Shown one piece after another: positions 1-10,998 of a DNA stretch of 64,000 nt. Both the position numbers and the translations under genes were made by a program. Origin of the DNA: Prunella strophiata (lineage: Eukaryota > Chordata > Aves > Passeriformes > Prunellidae); NCBI GenBank assembly GCA_036583965.1, contig JAZBQD010000014.1, positions 5,240,191 to 5,304,190 on the forward strand, read 5' to 3'. Under the pieces are notes generated by a model. It was not told the DNA's origin, did no database searches, and saw nothing but the letters and a program-made list of their open reading frames with translations. Positions within the stretch are counted from its first letter, which is position 1, and the number at the start of each line of letters is the position of its first letter.

Positions 1-1036
1 CATCTGGCCTGTAGAACCTGTCTTATCATTAAGGATGCAGAAGGTGGAGCAAAGAGTCATCTGAACAGTGAGGAAGTGGTAGTAGTTGGGTTGCAGGAGA
101 TGGAAACAAGCTTGTTTGACAGGTGGCTTTTGGATGCAGTTGACTTGAAAAGAAACTCCTGAACCTCCAGGTGAGCTGAGAACAATCACACAGAGACAGC
201 ACAGGGTCACCAAGCAAACACTTTAATGCAGCAGTGTAATGACCCATGTTAATCATGCATTGAGTGTTTAAGCAGTGTAGTACCTCTGTTTAAAAACAAA
301 CACCTACCTAAACCAGCACCAAACCCCAAGCCAAATGAGGAATGACTGTTCCAATACATCTGCTTGTCTGTCTTCAAAGAGACTTTCAGTCTTTGCAATT
401 ATCCTGGCATAAAATGCTTCATGGTTGTGCTAACAGGCAGACTTGTGTCAGCCCTGGAAGCTGCTTTAATGAACCCCAAGGTCTGACAGCCAACTTCCCT
501 CTTTTAAGAGCAGCAATTTATTGATCTCAAGAAAATTACCTTTTTCAGGATCTCAGCTCAAGAGCTGTTTGCAAGGTTGTGGGATTACAGTGCCTAGAAA
601 GCATTACAGCTCCATTTGCTGCTGCATTCTCTTCATGTATCACATGAGACACCATTCATTTTTCTCCTCTGAAGACCAACCTCAGTTCACTATATCCTTC
701 TGGGCATGTTGATCATTCTGGGGCCTTTGTCCACTGATTTTGGAAGGATATGATTCAGAACTTTCATCTGGGTTGGATTTTCTTAGTGAGGTTGTTTATG
801 AGAGAACAAATTTCAGGATCATATCCCAGGATTTTATAATACTTTTGTTTCTTTCCATCTATAGATCCAGGATTTTTGTGAGTGTTGCAATCTTAGCATC
901 AGGACTTAATCCACTCTGATTAGAACCAATGGGAGTTTCCATTACTAATTGCCAGTGACGTAAATTCCAGCTCCTAAATTAGGGATCAAAATGTATTATG
1001 TTATTGTTATATGCTGCATTAAGTGCCATATAGATT

Positions 1037-1044
1037 ACATATAC

Positions 1045-1076
<32 letters not shown>

Positions 1077-1090
1077 ATATATATATAATA
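1037..1090. repeat. (AT)n-rich low-complexity tract
   Basis: Alternating A and T with scattered C (ATACATATATATACATATAT...) forms a self-complementary run of more than 50 bp. It can extrude a cruciform and is expected to be length-polymorphic. Confidence 0.9.
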
Positions 1091-1486
1091 ATTTTATATG
1101 CAATATATGTTGTTGCTTGCTACATTTACTTTTAAGTAATGTTACTTTCTCAAATTAGAGACTACTGTAAGCTGTCGGAAGAGTTAGTCTGAAGTAGATT
1201 TTTTTTTTTTTCTCCAATCCTGGAGACAGCTAGATTTTTTTTATGGATGACTCCTTTAGCTCTCTGCGTGCTCCTTGCCTGTGCCTCAGTAATCCCTGCA
1301 TTTAAGAAAAAAATCTAATTTAAAAAATACTCCTCAGTTGTCTTGTACAGCATTCAGCAATCCTCAGACATCTTACACCACAGATCATAGGCACAAGCCA
1401 GTAGCAACAATAGAGACTGATGCTGTCTTTGATGTTTGGAGCATGCAGATATCTTTGTTTTCACAGAGCAGCAAATTCTGTAAAGG

Positions 1487-1518
1487 ACTGAAGAATAGAA
1501 TTACTGAAGAATAGAATT
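1487..1518 (+). repeat. Exact 16-bp tandem duplication
   Basis: ACTGAAGAATAGAATT occurs twice head to tail with no mismatch, which points to a recent slippage or local duplication event. Confidence 0.95.
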
Positions 1519-2428
1519 GAACTGATGTCTAAAGATGTGTAAAAAGAGCAACTGTATGGAATGAGAACAAAAATTGGTCACTGCCATAAAGGTGCTACCA
1601 AATTAGTGGGCATTGAGTTCACATCTAATCCCTTACCCAGAAGGGTTAAGATTTACGTAAATAACATCTGCATAATGATTTTTTAAAATGGCTAAATGAT
1701 TTAATAAAAGGTTGAATTAAATTTATTAAATGGTTAGTAGAAAGCTAGAGCCACAACACAAGGAATATTTTCTCATTTTTCTCTTTTGTTTTGGGAGATG
1801 CACAGGGCAGACAGAACTGGTGGTTCAGAAAGGGATTGCTCATCTCTGCAACATCTCAGAAGGTAATAAAGCCCAGCTAAAGAAAGAAAGGAAGATACCT
1901 CTCCCCCTTAGAAACCTACAATTTGTGATGCAAATCAAAGGGAGGGACATGTACCAATTTCGAAACTTACTCTTTGCTCACCCAGGTAATTGCCATAAAT
2001 GAGATTTGCATCAAAAATTTTGTTAAACTTTCATAAAGAGATTACCAGAATTGTACAAAACTTCTGTGATCTAAGACTCTGTGATTTAGGCCTGGGTCCC
2101 ATAAATGTCTATTGAGATTTTCTGGACCTGCACTTAATTTTGGCCAAATATAAGTTGAGCATATTAATAACTTGATAGTGAAATAATCAAAAACTTCAGC
2201 GTTTACAGTGATGATTAGGGCTAAAAGACTAGAACAACAGCTCTTGATCTGAACATTCCCAAATTTGGAAGTCTGAAATTCACATCTGGTTAGAATTTTT
2301 AGATGGAAAGATTTTGTCCTTAAAAAAAATAATAGATCACTGATGCTGAAACTTAAACAATTACAAAGTAAATCCCTCAGGAAATACAAAACATGGTATG
2401 GATGGGTTTTTTTTGGGTGTGGTTTTTC

Positions 2429-2445
2429 TTTTTTTTTTTTTTTTT
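2429..2445 (+). repeat. T17 homopolymer
   Basis: Uninterrupted run of 17 T, preceded by a shorter T8 at 2407-2414. One of eight sense-strand poly-T tracts in the first 14 kb. Confidence 0.95.
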
Positions 2446-2800
2446 ATTAGGAATTGATTGCCGTGCTCTTCACCTTGATGTTCTCAATTCACATTGTTAA
2501 TTCATATTGCTCAAGTTATAAAAGAGGGTGGTAGCTTAAAGCAAGGTGCAGCTCATGGTGAAAGAAGCTTTGGGACTTTTGGACTGCATGTCAGTGGGAA
2601 AGCCAAGGGTTAATGGTTTGTTCTTCCAGCTCTTGGTGCAGAGATGTGGTGCTCACACACCCAGAGCAGTTGTACAAATGCGCTCTCGTGTCTGAACGCC
2701 TGCAGGCTTGCGGCTCAGTTTTATGTGATTGGGGGGTTTTTTTTAGAATCCTTTTTAAAAATACACAGGAATTAAGCAATTTCCTTTACATGGTGCCTCT

Positions 2801-2863
2801 GCCAAAGCCCACTGAAGTCACTGGGAAGACTCCCACTGTTTTTAGCTGGCATTCAGATCCATC
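2801..2863. repeat. Old amniote interspersed repeat with inverted arms
   Basis: 'gccaaagcccactgaagtca' followed by 'ctgggaagactcccactg' resembles a repeat common in turtle, crocodile and bird DNA, in which 'aagcccattgaagtcaatgg' and 'ccattgacttcaatgggctt' form inverted arms. The class of the element is not something I can name with certainty. The left arm is well kept; the right arm is eroded. Confidence 0.5.
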
Positions 2864-3319
2864 TTGTGTTCCTTACGGCCTAGGCTACTGTAAGTGTCTG
2901 TGGGGGTGTGTAACCATCTCAGTTCTTGTAGAAGGGCTGTCCTGCTGTACTTCAGTTACCATGGAATAGATTGCCCACATTACTAGCAACATAATTATTC
3001 TGGATCAAAAATACTTCAATTCCAGAATTGTCTCCATGTAGGGAGCTACTCTGGAATAAAAATCAGGCAATGGCTTTGTCTGCAATAGCTGTGCTTGCTC
3101 GCTTTCTGTAGGCAAGGTGTTTTAAACAGAGGTGAAAGGCACTGAAGTGAATCCCTTTTTACATCAGCACAGCCAGATTCTGTGAATCTTCCCTGAATTG
3201 TAGTTGCTGTGATTTATAAAATGGAACTAAAACATCCATCCTCCCCAGACCCAGGTGTGCAGAAGTCCTTACTGTGGGCCCTGGCTACACTCCTGAGCCC
3301 ACATTCAGGTCTGTGTAGG

Positions 3320-3400
3320 TGTAGTTCTGTGCCTGACTTCAGTGGGATACTCTGTATGTACAGATCTGATGACAGGACTGTGGCCCCACAGGAGTAAGGG
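3320..3400. repeat. Old amniote repeat fragment with ACTTCAGTGGG motif
   Basis: 'gcctgacttcagtgggatac' followed by 'tctgtatgtacagatctg' resembles the widespread amniote motif in which 'attgacttcaatgggactac' precedes 'tcatgtgagtaag'. It lies 0.5 kb from a similar element at 2.8 kb. Family unassigned. Confidence 0.35.
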
Positions 3401-3881
3401 AGCACAAGTGTTGCCCTTTGTTTAGGGATCAAACCTATCCACTCTCACATTTTGATGGGAGCCCCATATAGAGATCCCATATAGTAATTGGAGGAAAAGG
3501 CGTGTGTCATTGCCTTTTCCCACTACTACAGATGAATCAAAACACTCAGTAAATTAACTCTTTTTATAATGTGTGTACAGATCCTGTGAGTGGACTTGGA
3601 GCAGACTTTAAGGCTGAGATTTTAGAGTTTGGTTTTTTTATGGATCTAACAAAACCTGTGGGTCTAAGCATTTTAAGCTCATTTTCCAAACTGCCATATT
3701 ACTCTTGTCTTTTTTTGTGTTCCTTTAACATCCTAACTTTTCTATTAATGTGAGTACTGGCGAATTCACTACAGAGATACATTATTAATTCCAGACATTT
3801 CTCAAGAGAGTTTTTAGACATTCACCCACATGATGATGTGTTAACTTTATTTCTGAAGCACATGCTTTAAAGGAGTTAAGC

Positions 3882-3897
3882 AAAAAAAAAAAAAAAA
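3882..3897 (+). repeat. A16 homopolymer
   Basis: Uninterrupted A run, one of only three A tracts of 15 or more that I found in the window. Confidence 0.95.
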
Positions 3898-4094
3898 TTA
3901 AAAGGTTAAAATGGGACTTATTCAGTCCCTTTCTTTGCAATACATAAATTCATGTACAAATACAGAATTAGCAGGATGAGTTAGTGTGTTTCCATGCCAT
4001 TTTTTATAACCACGTGTTGTTACCTCTCTGTAGCATGTTTGTTACATAGAAATAGAACATGGCATTTCCCATGAAAAATGTCCAAAAAAAGTTG

Positions 4095-4110
4095 TTTTTT
4101 TTTTTTTTTT
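4095..4110 (+). repeat. T16 homopolymer
   Basis: Uninterrupted T run in intron 1. Confidence 0.95.
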
Positions 4111-4532
4111 AATAGATCTTTCCTTCATGATGGAAAAAAAAGAAGTTTTTATATCCGATTTCAGGAGAAACACTTTTTTTCCCATCAATATAAGGACATA
4201 TTTTGTTATCCACAAACAGAAAATCTGCCACTTCTCTGTATTACTTCCTATCTTCAGATCTCTGCTATCAGTCTGTCCTAAAAGCTCATATCAATTAAAG
4301 CAGACATAAAAGCTTATCATTATGGGACTTGGAGAAATCTGGTTGAAAACCTGGTCAGACATGATGTTCTGCCTGCAATTAATCCAAATTGAAGAGGTGC
4401 TGCCTCAAGTATGTATCACCATATTATTTGTCCCTTCCACCTCCACTCCACCTGCCTACAAAAGGCTTATTTGCTCAGCTTTGCCTCTGTAGTTGCTTCC
4501 TAATCCAGTTCAATCAAAATTATCAGTTTGGG

Positions 4533-4550
4533 TTTTTTTTTTTTTTTTTT
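4533..4550 (+). repeat. T18 homopolymer
   Basis: Uninterrupted T run in intron 1. Confidence 0.95.
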
Positions 4551-6386
4551 CCTTAATGTATTCTGAATAGCAGATTTATTTTAAGTTAGAACATTGTCAT
4601 TTTCATTAAATGGTGAAACTGGGAAGCTGAGATTCCCATCTCAGTGAGATTTAGCTCTCAGTGAACTTGGGGTCTCTTGTGGTTTCCTGAGCCAGATTTT
4701 CCCTGTATCTGAAGCCTACTTTCTTTGTGGCATCTATATATTGAGGTAAAAATGTTTATTAGAAAGCGAAGACTGTTAGGACTGCAAACAAATTCTGTTT
4801 AAAAATAGCAGAGAATGTATTTTTCCATTATAGGAAAAAATGGAAAGCAGATGGTGAGAATTTTTGACAGTGGGACTTATTTTTTTTTGTTGGTAGAAAA
4901 GGGCTTGTTTTGGAGGGTCCTTTGTACTGTAAGTAGGTGGGGACAAAGAGACTCATCTCCATCATAGCCTAAATTGTGCTGTGAACTTACACACCCCTGG
5001 CATGGGGCTTGGGCTGGGTGCTGTAGGGCTGAGGGGCCATTCCCATCTGCCTACGGACTGGGTTCCAGGTTCAGGTAAGTGAAATTAGCCCCCAGCAGTT
5101 TTAATCATCTGTAATTTCATTGCCATGGTGCTTTTTGTGATCCCAGCTCAGTTGGGCAGAGTCACTGTTCAGCTCCCTTCAAACCATGGCCCCTCTGCTG
5201 CCCCAGCACGTTCTCTGTGAGTTTGTGTTCATCACCCTCTGTCAGGCACTTGCAACATCTGCTCAGCTCCCTGTTCAAGCCCTCGCTGTCTCGCATGGAA
5301 GTGACTCTGCTTCCTGAAAGGGCAGGGGAAGGGAGGGAGGAAAAGGGCAAATGGGCTGGTGAAGAGCAGCCCTTCTTCCAGGCCCTCTCTTTTGTACTAA
5401 ATTTAGCTGTTGTGGCCATGAGCAGGCTTGTGCTCGGCAGCAGCTCAGCCTAGTCCCTAAACCATCTCTGTTTCCTGCTGATTTCATGTTTTGCTAGGAA
5501 GGATGTGGCACAGGACGTGAGGCAGGATTAAGCAAGGAGCACGGGTGTTAGTGGAATGACCTGAGGGAGAGACAGGCTGGTTCTCTCTCAACTCTCTCCA
5601 AAGGCAGGTAGCTGTGACCTGTCATGTAACAACAGGCTTTTCCTTCAGTGCTGGAATCATTCTCTTGTGCCATGGTTTAGTTGCCTCCCAAATTGCCTGA
5701 TGCTGAACATTTATTAAGGACTCCATGATCAAATGTTTGCAGTTTAACAGAAGCAGCTGACACTGGTTTAAAAGGAAATATGTTGTAATATTACCTCCAG
5801 AGAGCCATGGAGGAGAAACTTTGGACAGGATTTGTCCTTGATAAAATTCTGTTTTGACATAGTTAAGAGAGGCAGGAAATTTCTCCTGTGACTTTTCATT
5901 ATAATGTCGTCATGAGAGCAGCATCTTTTGCTACTTGAGAATCTGTCTGTCCCTGCTGCTACTTCCCCACCGGAAATCTTCACCTTAACATGGGTGGCAT
6001 GAGACACACTTCAGCAGCCACGAAGTGTGAACAGCCATTCCCATGGTAAGGATGTTAAGAGGAGTCCAAGTTGTCTCAAAGCCTGTTTTTTGCATGAAAC
6101 TTGAAGAAAATGAGGTCAAGGTTCAGGTAGACTTCGGCCATTTACAGTGGTGAAGGAAATCTTGCCTCAGTGCAATTAAAATTTAACTGAAGAAATAACT
6201 TCTGGTTTTGTTTGCTTTTTTTTTTTTTCCTGTAAGATTTCCCCTCTTCGCTTCAAAGGTCTTTGAATAAAGAATTATATTGCTGTAGTCTAGCTGAACA
6301 AAAGCAATGAAACAGCACGTGACATTTACAGTTTGTACAATCATCCTTAATGTGCTCATATATTGCATGAAATAATCAGGTATGGA

Positions 6387-6406
6387 TTTTTTTTTTTTTT
6401 TTTTTT
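6387..6406 (+). repeat. T20 homopolymer
   Basis: Uninterrupted T run in intron 1. Confidence 0.95.
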
Positions 6407-8586
6407 AATATATAGACCTGAAATTTTCTGAAGACAGAGTTGGCATTTTGGCCAAAGATTATATAGATGCATCAGAGAATCATAATCTCCAGTGCAGAGA
6501 GGATCCACGTGGCCTTTCCTAGTCTGCTCTCAAGGTTTAGTCAGGTCCTGCTTCTCAGCCATCGAAGCTTATTTAGGCTTTTGCTATCTATACTGGGATG
6601 GCTCAGTGATAGTTAGCATGAGCAAGTACTAGCCTTATGTTTAGAAATTAATCCTTTCTTTCTGGGTGCTGAGGATTTACTCTTGGCTTAGATTTAGTGT
6701 TTGTGTAAGTGAGCAAAGCTTTTTTTGTTTGTTCTTCCCTTGTTCTCTGAAACAAATGTCCAAAAGTTATAGGTAAAGAAAAAGATAGTCTTGTGGATAA
6801 TAATGTTCTTTATTAATATGATTGCCCTGTAAATGTAAATCTGTGTCAGGGAACTTGCACCTGGGATTACCCTCATTGCTGTACAAAGTGGCTGGCAGAA
6901 GTTGAATAATTTGTGGGTATGGGGAATATAGTTATGTCAAATGTGTACATAATATATGAAAACACAGATTGTATCACTTGTGCTAGATTTTTTGGAGTAG
7001 GGAAGTGTGGTGTGGGGTTTTTTGGTTGTTTCTGAATAGTGGTCTAGATTGCATACCTAAAATAGCATCATTTAGTAGGAAGTGAGAAAAAACTAAACAC
7101 CTTCGGGGACTGACCACTGAAGATTTGTCCTTGCTGCTCTGTCAATTTACCTGGTAACTCCAGTTTCCTCACTACTCCCTTTTCTGTTTGCACACCCATC
7201 CTTACCTCCACTAGAGTGCTTCTTTCTTCTTGAGCTGAAGTGGTTGAAACTCCTTGTTATCAAAGCTCCAGTTAGGAAAATAGTAGAGTGTAAGCCATCC
7301 CAGTTTCATTAACTCAGCAGCTGTGTTTAGCTAATCAAATGCCTCTGCTTAACCTGAGGGTCACTTTTGCCTAGGTTTGACCCCCAATAGCTTCAGGTGC
7401 CTCCTGGACTTTGCTCTGGGGCAGGTAAAGAGCACTCATGCATTCTCTTTTGCCTAAAATGCTTTTGGATTGTAGCTCCTGGTGACAGGGCAGTAAGGAA
7501 CAGGAGTTAAATCCCTGCAGTTGTTCATTAAACCCAGGGCTTTGGCTAGATGGGAGTTTGTGGTCCAGTGTGAATTCAAAGGACATGATTACAACTGACT
7601 CCATTTACTAACACAGGTGTAATATTTACTAGCCAACACTGACTTCAGGATGACCTTTTTGGGTGGTTGTCCTGGGCTGATACACCACTTCTGAGATCAA
7701 TGCCATGCTGTATGTTTGGTGCAATGACTGTTCTCATGAGTAATGAGATAAATTGGTTCAAATTAATACAGGACAAAGGGGCTTCTAGATGACCCCTTGC
7801 ATAGCAATGAGTTTTATAACAAGATTAGTGTTGAGTTGCATCTCTGTAAAGATGGAAGTGGCTTTATCTAAGTAATTTTTCAGATGCAGCTAGTGTTGGC
7901 TGACCAAAAGAAATATTGCAGTTTTGGTTTAATCAAAAGGATTAATGTTGCTGGGGTGTGAGGGTGGAATAAAATGATTTTCTTTTAGGAAAAAAACCCC
8001 ACCTGCCTTCATTGTATTAATAGCACCTGTATTTGGAATAGTGAAAACTCTATCTCTCCCTCTCACCTGTAGGACTGTTCTCTAGGGCTTGCTGAGGTAT
8101 TTGGATTTGCAGTTTTTTTTCTGAAGTCTGCATAGCTAGAGCCATTAGAATTTGTATTTCCATGTTGAGGGGAGGGGTGTAGAAGAAGCCCCACCACCTT
8201 AAACAAAAACAAGATACTTCTTCTGACATTCACAGCTCTTGAAGGTAAGAGCCTTCGCTGCTTCTACAGACAAGGGGGTTTGTGGTGTTTCCTCTCACTT
8301 GTTCTCATGGATGTCTTGTGTTTCCTTTCCATCCTCAGCAGTGAGATCTGATTCTTTTTCATGTTCTCTGCTATATCTGTGAGATAGTATTGTTTCCCGT
8401 TTTTCTTTTCTCCCATGCACTAGAGAATTTGTGCCCCTAAACTTCCACCTGCCTCTTAGTAACAGGATTCCTCATTCTGTCTCCAAACTAGGAGCTCCGG
8501 GTACATGTGATAATAATTTCTGATGTGCCAAGGGTGGTATGTGCATCTCCCAACAGGATTGATGTTTTGAGGTTTTTTGGTGGTGT

Positions 8587-8588
<2 letters not shown>

Positions 8589-8626
<38 letters not shown>
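8589..8626 (+). repeat. T38 homopolymer
   Basis: The longest homopolymer in the window, preceded by TTTTTTGGTGGTGTGG. A perfect run of this length is either a recently inserted retrotransposon tail read from its complement or an actively slipping tract; it is also a likely site of sequencing-length error. Confidence 0.95.
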
Positions 8627-9771
8627 CCCATCTGTTCTCTAATTACAAGCTTAGCTATGGCCAGGGGTATTACCATGCTGCAATGTCTCACGGACTATGT
8701 CACCAGCCAAGTATTGCAAGTAATAGGAGCAGGTAGTTCTGCTCCCTAAAAATTCTAGTATCTCTATTTTCCATGTTTGCAATTTCCAGTGTTCAGCAAA
8801 AGCTCTAGTTCTTGTCAGTCGGAATGAACATGCTTGCTCACAGGGTTTTTTTCAGCTTAGTTCATGCAATGTCAAATATTAAGATCTTGCTTTTATTTTT
8901 GCATACATGCAGGTTGAGGTGAGTTTCAGCACAGGTTTCTGATTAATACTATAATTTTTGGCATTAAGATTAAAGTTGAAATAGAGATATGTAGTAATAT
9001 GCATCTATAGCATAAATGTATGTGAATACATGTGTTGAAAGATAGAAGAGCATTGCTTGAGAGACTGTCCACTGTTTCACCTACATCAGTTAAACCAGTA
9101 AAAAGTTTTAGGTTTCCATCCAAACCAGGCTTACTCTGCTTTTAAATGTATTAGTAGGTTCAATATTTCCACTCTGGGACCTTGGATCATTGTACTATGA
9201 TTCCAGTTTGGACGGGGATAGGAAGAGGAGAAGCTAAATAAATTTAAAAGTACCTTTTATTTTTTGTTGTGGCTCACAAAGTTATGTAATTTTAGCACAT
9301 TAGGATTGAAGGCAGGAGGTGAATAGAGTGGTCTGTAGTTGACTGTATGACAACTGCAGTTTATGGCATGGATATTATCCTGTCATGTGCCCAGTGTCTA
9401 ATTCTGATTGGATTCCCCTGGTGTGAAGAATCACACTTGCCATCAGTGGGATGTCCATCTGTCTGAGCCTGAAAGCAGCTCAAGGATGCAGGCTGTAGAG
9501 GAGGAGTCTGTTGGATGGCCTCACTATGCATATGAAGTCTGCTGCACATGATTTATAAGCATCCAGTCTGTTTTGAGGGATCCTTTCTTGCACTGCTGTG
9601 TGGTCATAAATGCAGATATTATTGTTGAATTCCTCCATGGTGGCCACTGACGAAACTGGACACGCAGGCAGTTTGCAGACATTGGGGTGGTGTTTCTGTG
9701 AGGCTTGCCAGTGTTAGGAGGTTAAGAGGTTATTCTCATTTAAGGTGATTTTAAGGACTCTCAACAGCTGA

Positions 9772-9794
9772 TTTTTTTTTTTTTTTTTTTTTTT
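9772..9794 (+). repeat. T23 homopolymer
   Basis: Uninterrupted T run followed by GTTGCAG, a strong-looking but probably unused acceptor-like sequence. Confidence 0.95.
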
Positions 9795-10125
9795 GTTGCA
9801 GGTGTGTAAGGCGTGGTGCCCATTCACTTGCTGTGCAGTGAGATTGTATATCCCTCATAAATTGTTTGTAAATCACTTTGGGATCTTTCTGGCTGACAGG
9901 CAGATCCTGTGTAAGCACATCACCCAGCCCTGCAAAGCCCAAGCCTTAGGGAGCTAAAGCGGCTGCCAAAGCAGCAGGTGTGTCAGCTCAAAGTTACCCG
10001 TGAGGAGCAGCTGTAGGCTCGAACTTTGCCCGTTTATTTGCTCAAGGTTTTATCTCATCCCTTATTGTACAGCCCAGTGAAAATGAGTGTTTGCAGTGTC
10101 AGTTACAGCAGGGCCATGGAGTGGC

Positions 10126-10230
10126 AGCTCCGTGTGTGCCCGGCGGGCCGGCGCTGGGGGAAGGCTGTGCTTCATGTGCCATCGGAGGAGACAGGGACAC
10201 CTGAGCAAACACTGCTCACCCCGGGCTCTG
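10126..10230. promoter_or_regulatory. Small CpG cluster in intron 1
   Basis: About seven CpG in roughly 95 bp, around CCCGGCGGGCCGGCGC, in an otherwise CpG-poor intron. It is far too short for a classical CpG island. It might mark a weak alternative promoter or an enhancer kept unmethylated; the palindromic GCCGGC core is also simply a local GC peak. Confidence 0.25.
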
Positions 10231-10261
10231 GGGTATGGTGACTGTTCGGTACACTCCACTG

Positions 10262-10330
10262 ATTTTTTTTTTTTTCTTTCTTTTTTTAATTTTTCTTTTT
10301 TATAATTTCTATAGCTTTTTTGTTTTTGTT
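10262..10330 (+). repeat. T-rich low-complexity tract
   Basis: T runs interrupted by single C, A or G, ending near TTGTTTTTGTT. No unit repeat. Confidence 0.85.
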
Positions 10331-10526
10331 GCTCTGGGGGTAGATTTTGACATTAGAGCAAGGCAAGAGCACTCCAAACAGAAAGCTAAACTTGCATTTT
10401 ACTTTTAATTTTGCTTCAGGATTATGGACAGCAAAATTAATATCAAACCAGAAATTTCTTCTGAATCAAAGGCCAAGTGGAAAGTGTAGCAGTACAGTGT
10501 GCTGCTGTGCTCAAGATTGTTATTCT

Positions 10527-10550
10527 GAAAACAAAACAAAACAAAACAAC
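10527..10550 (+). repeat. (AAAAC)n microsatellite
   Basis: About four and a half units of the pentamer AAAAC, perfect. Confidence 0.95.
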
Positions 10551-10679
10551 AATTCTCAATGTTTAAAAAAACCCCAATGTAGCAATTGAAAAAGCTAATC
10601 TTGGTGTAACATTTTGATTTTAGCCAGATTGCATGTATTGAGGGAAATGTTTACTAACATTTGTTACCAGTTCTGGTCT

Positions 10680-10723
10680 TCTGGCAGACCACTTAGAGAC
10701 CTCTGGCAGAACACTTAGAGCCA
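10680..10723 (+). repeat. 22-bp tandem duplication, imperfect
   Basis: TCTGGCAGACCACTTAGAG plus ACC is followed directly by TCTGGCAGAACACTTAGAG plus CCA. The units differ at a few positions, so the duplication is older than the 16-bp one at 1.5 kb. Confidence 0.9.
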
Positions 10724-10917
10724 GGCAATGATGAATAATCTTTTGCCTACTGCCTTATAGAAGGATAAAGTGGCATCAGTTTCCAGGGTTCAGAACTGTT
10801 TGCTGATGTAGTTCAGGCATCCATATCGCAGCACTGGTTGGGAATTAGACATGTGCAATGTAGAAGTGGCAGACCGAATATGCAGGAAACCAGCTGGTTG
10901 CTCAAAGATCTGATCTC

Positions 10918-10998
10918 TGCCTCAGCTTACCTTGAGCAGTTCATTTGACTGCTCTGTGCCTCAGTTTCCCATTTTCTGTGCCATGTAACTTACCTCTT
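10918..10998 (+). mobile_element. MIR SINE fragment
   Basis: The string 'ccttgagcagttcatttgac' followed by 'tgctctgtgcctcagtttcc' matches the MIR core-to-tail consensus (caagtcacttaacctctctg...cctcagtttcctcatctg). MIR is an ancient tRNA-derived SINE shared across amniotes, so this copy is an old insertion retained in intron 1. The element may extend upstream towards 10800, but I cannot follow it by eye. Confidence 0.75.

Noticed and set aside
6474..6620. Possible minus-strand CR1 end ('cagagaatcataatctccag')
   Set aside because: Only the first dozen bases resemble a CR1 3' end; the downstream sequence does not follow the consensus.
8488..8749. Frames containing poly-Lys or poly-Phe
   Set aside because: They are simple translations of the T38 homopolymer.
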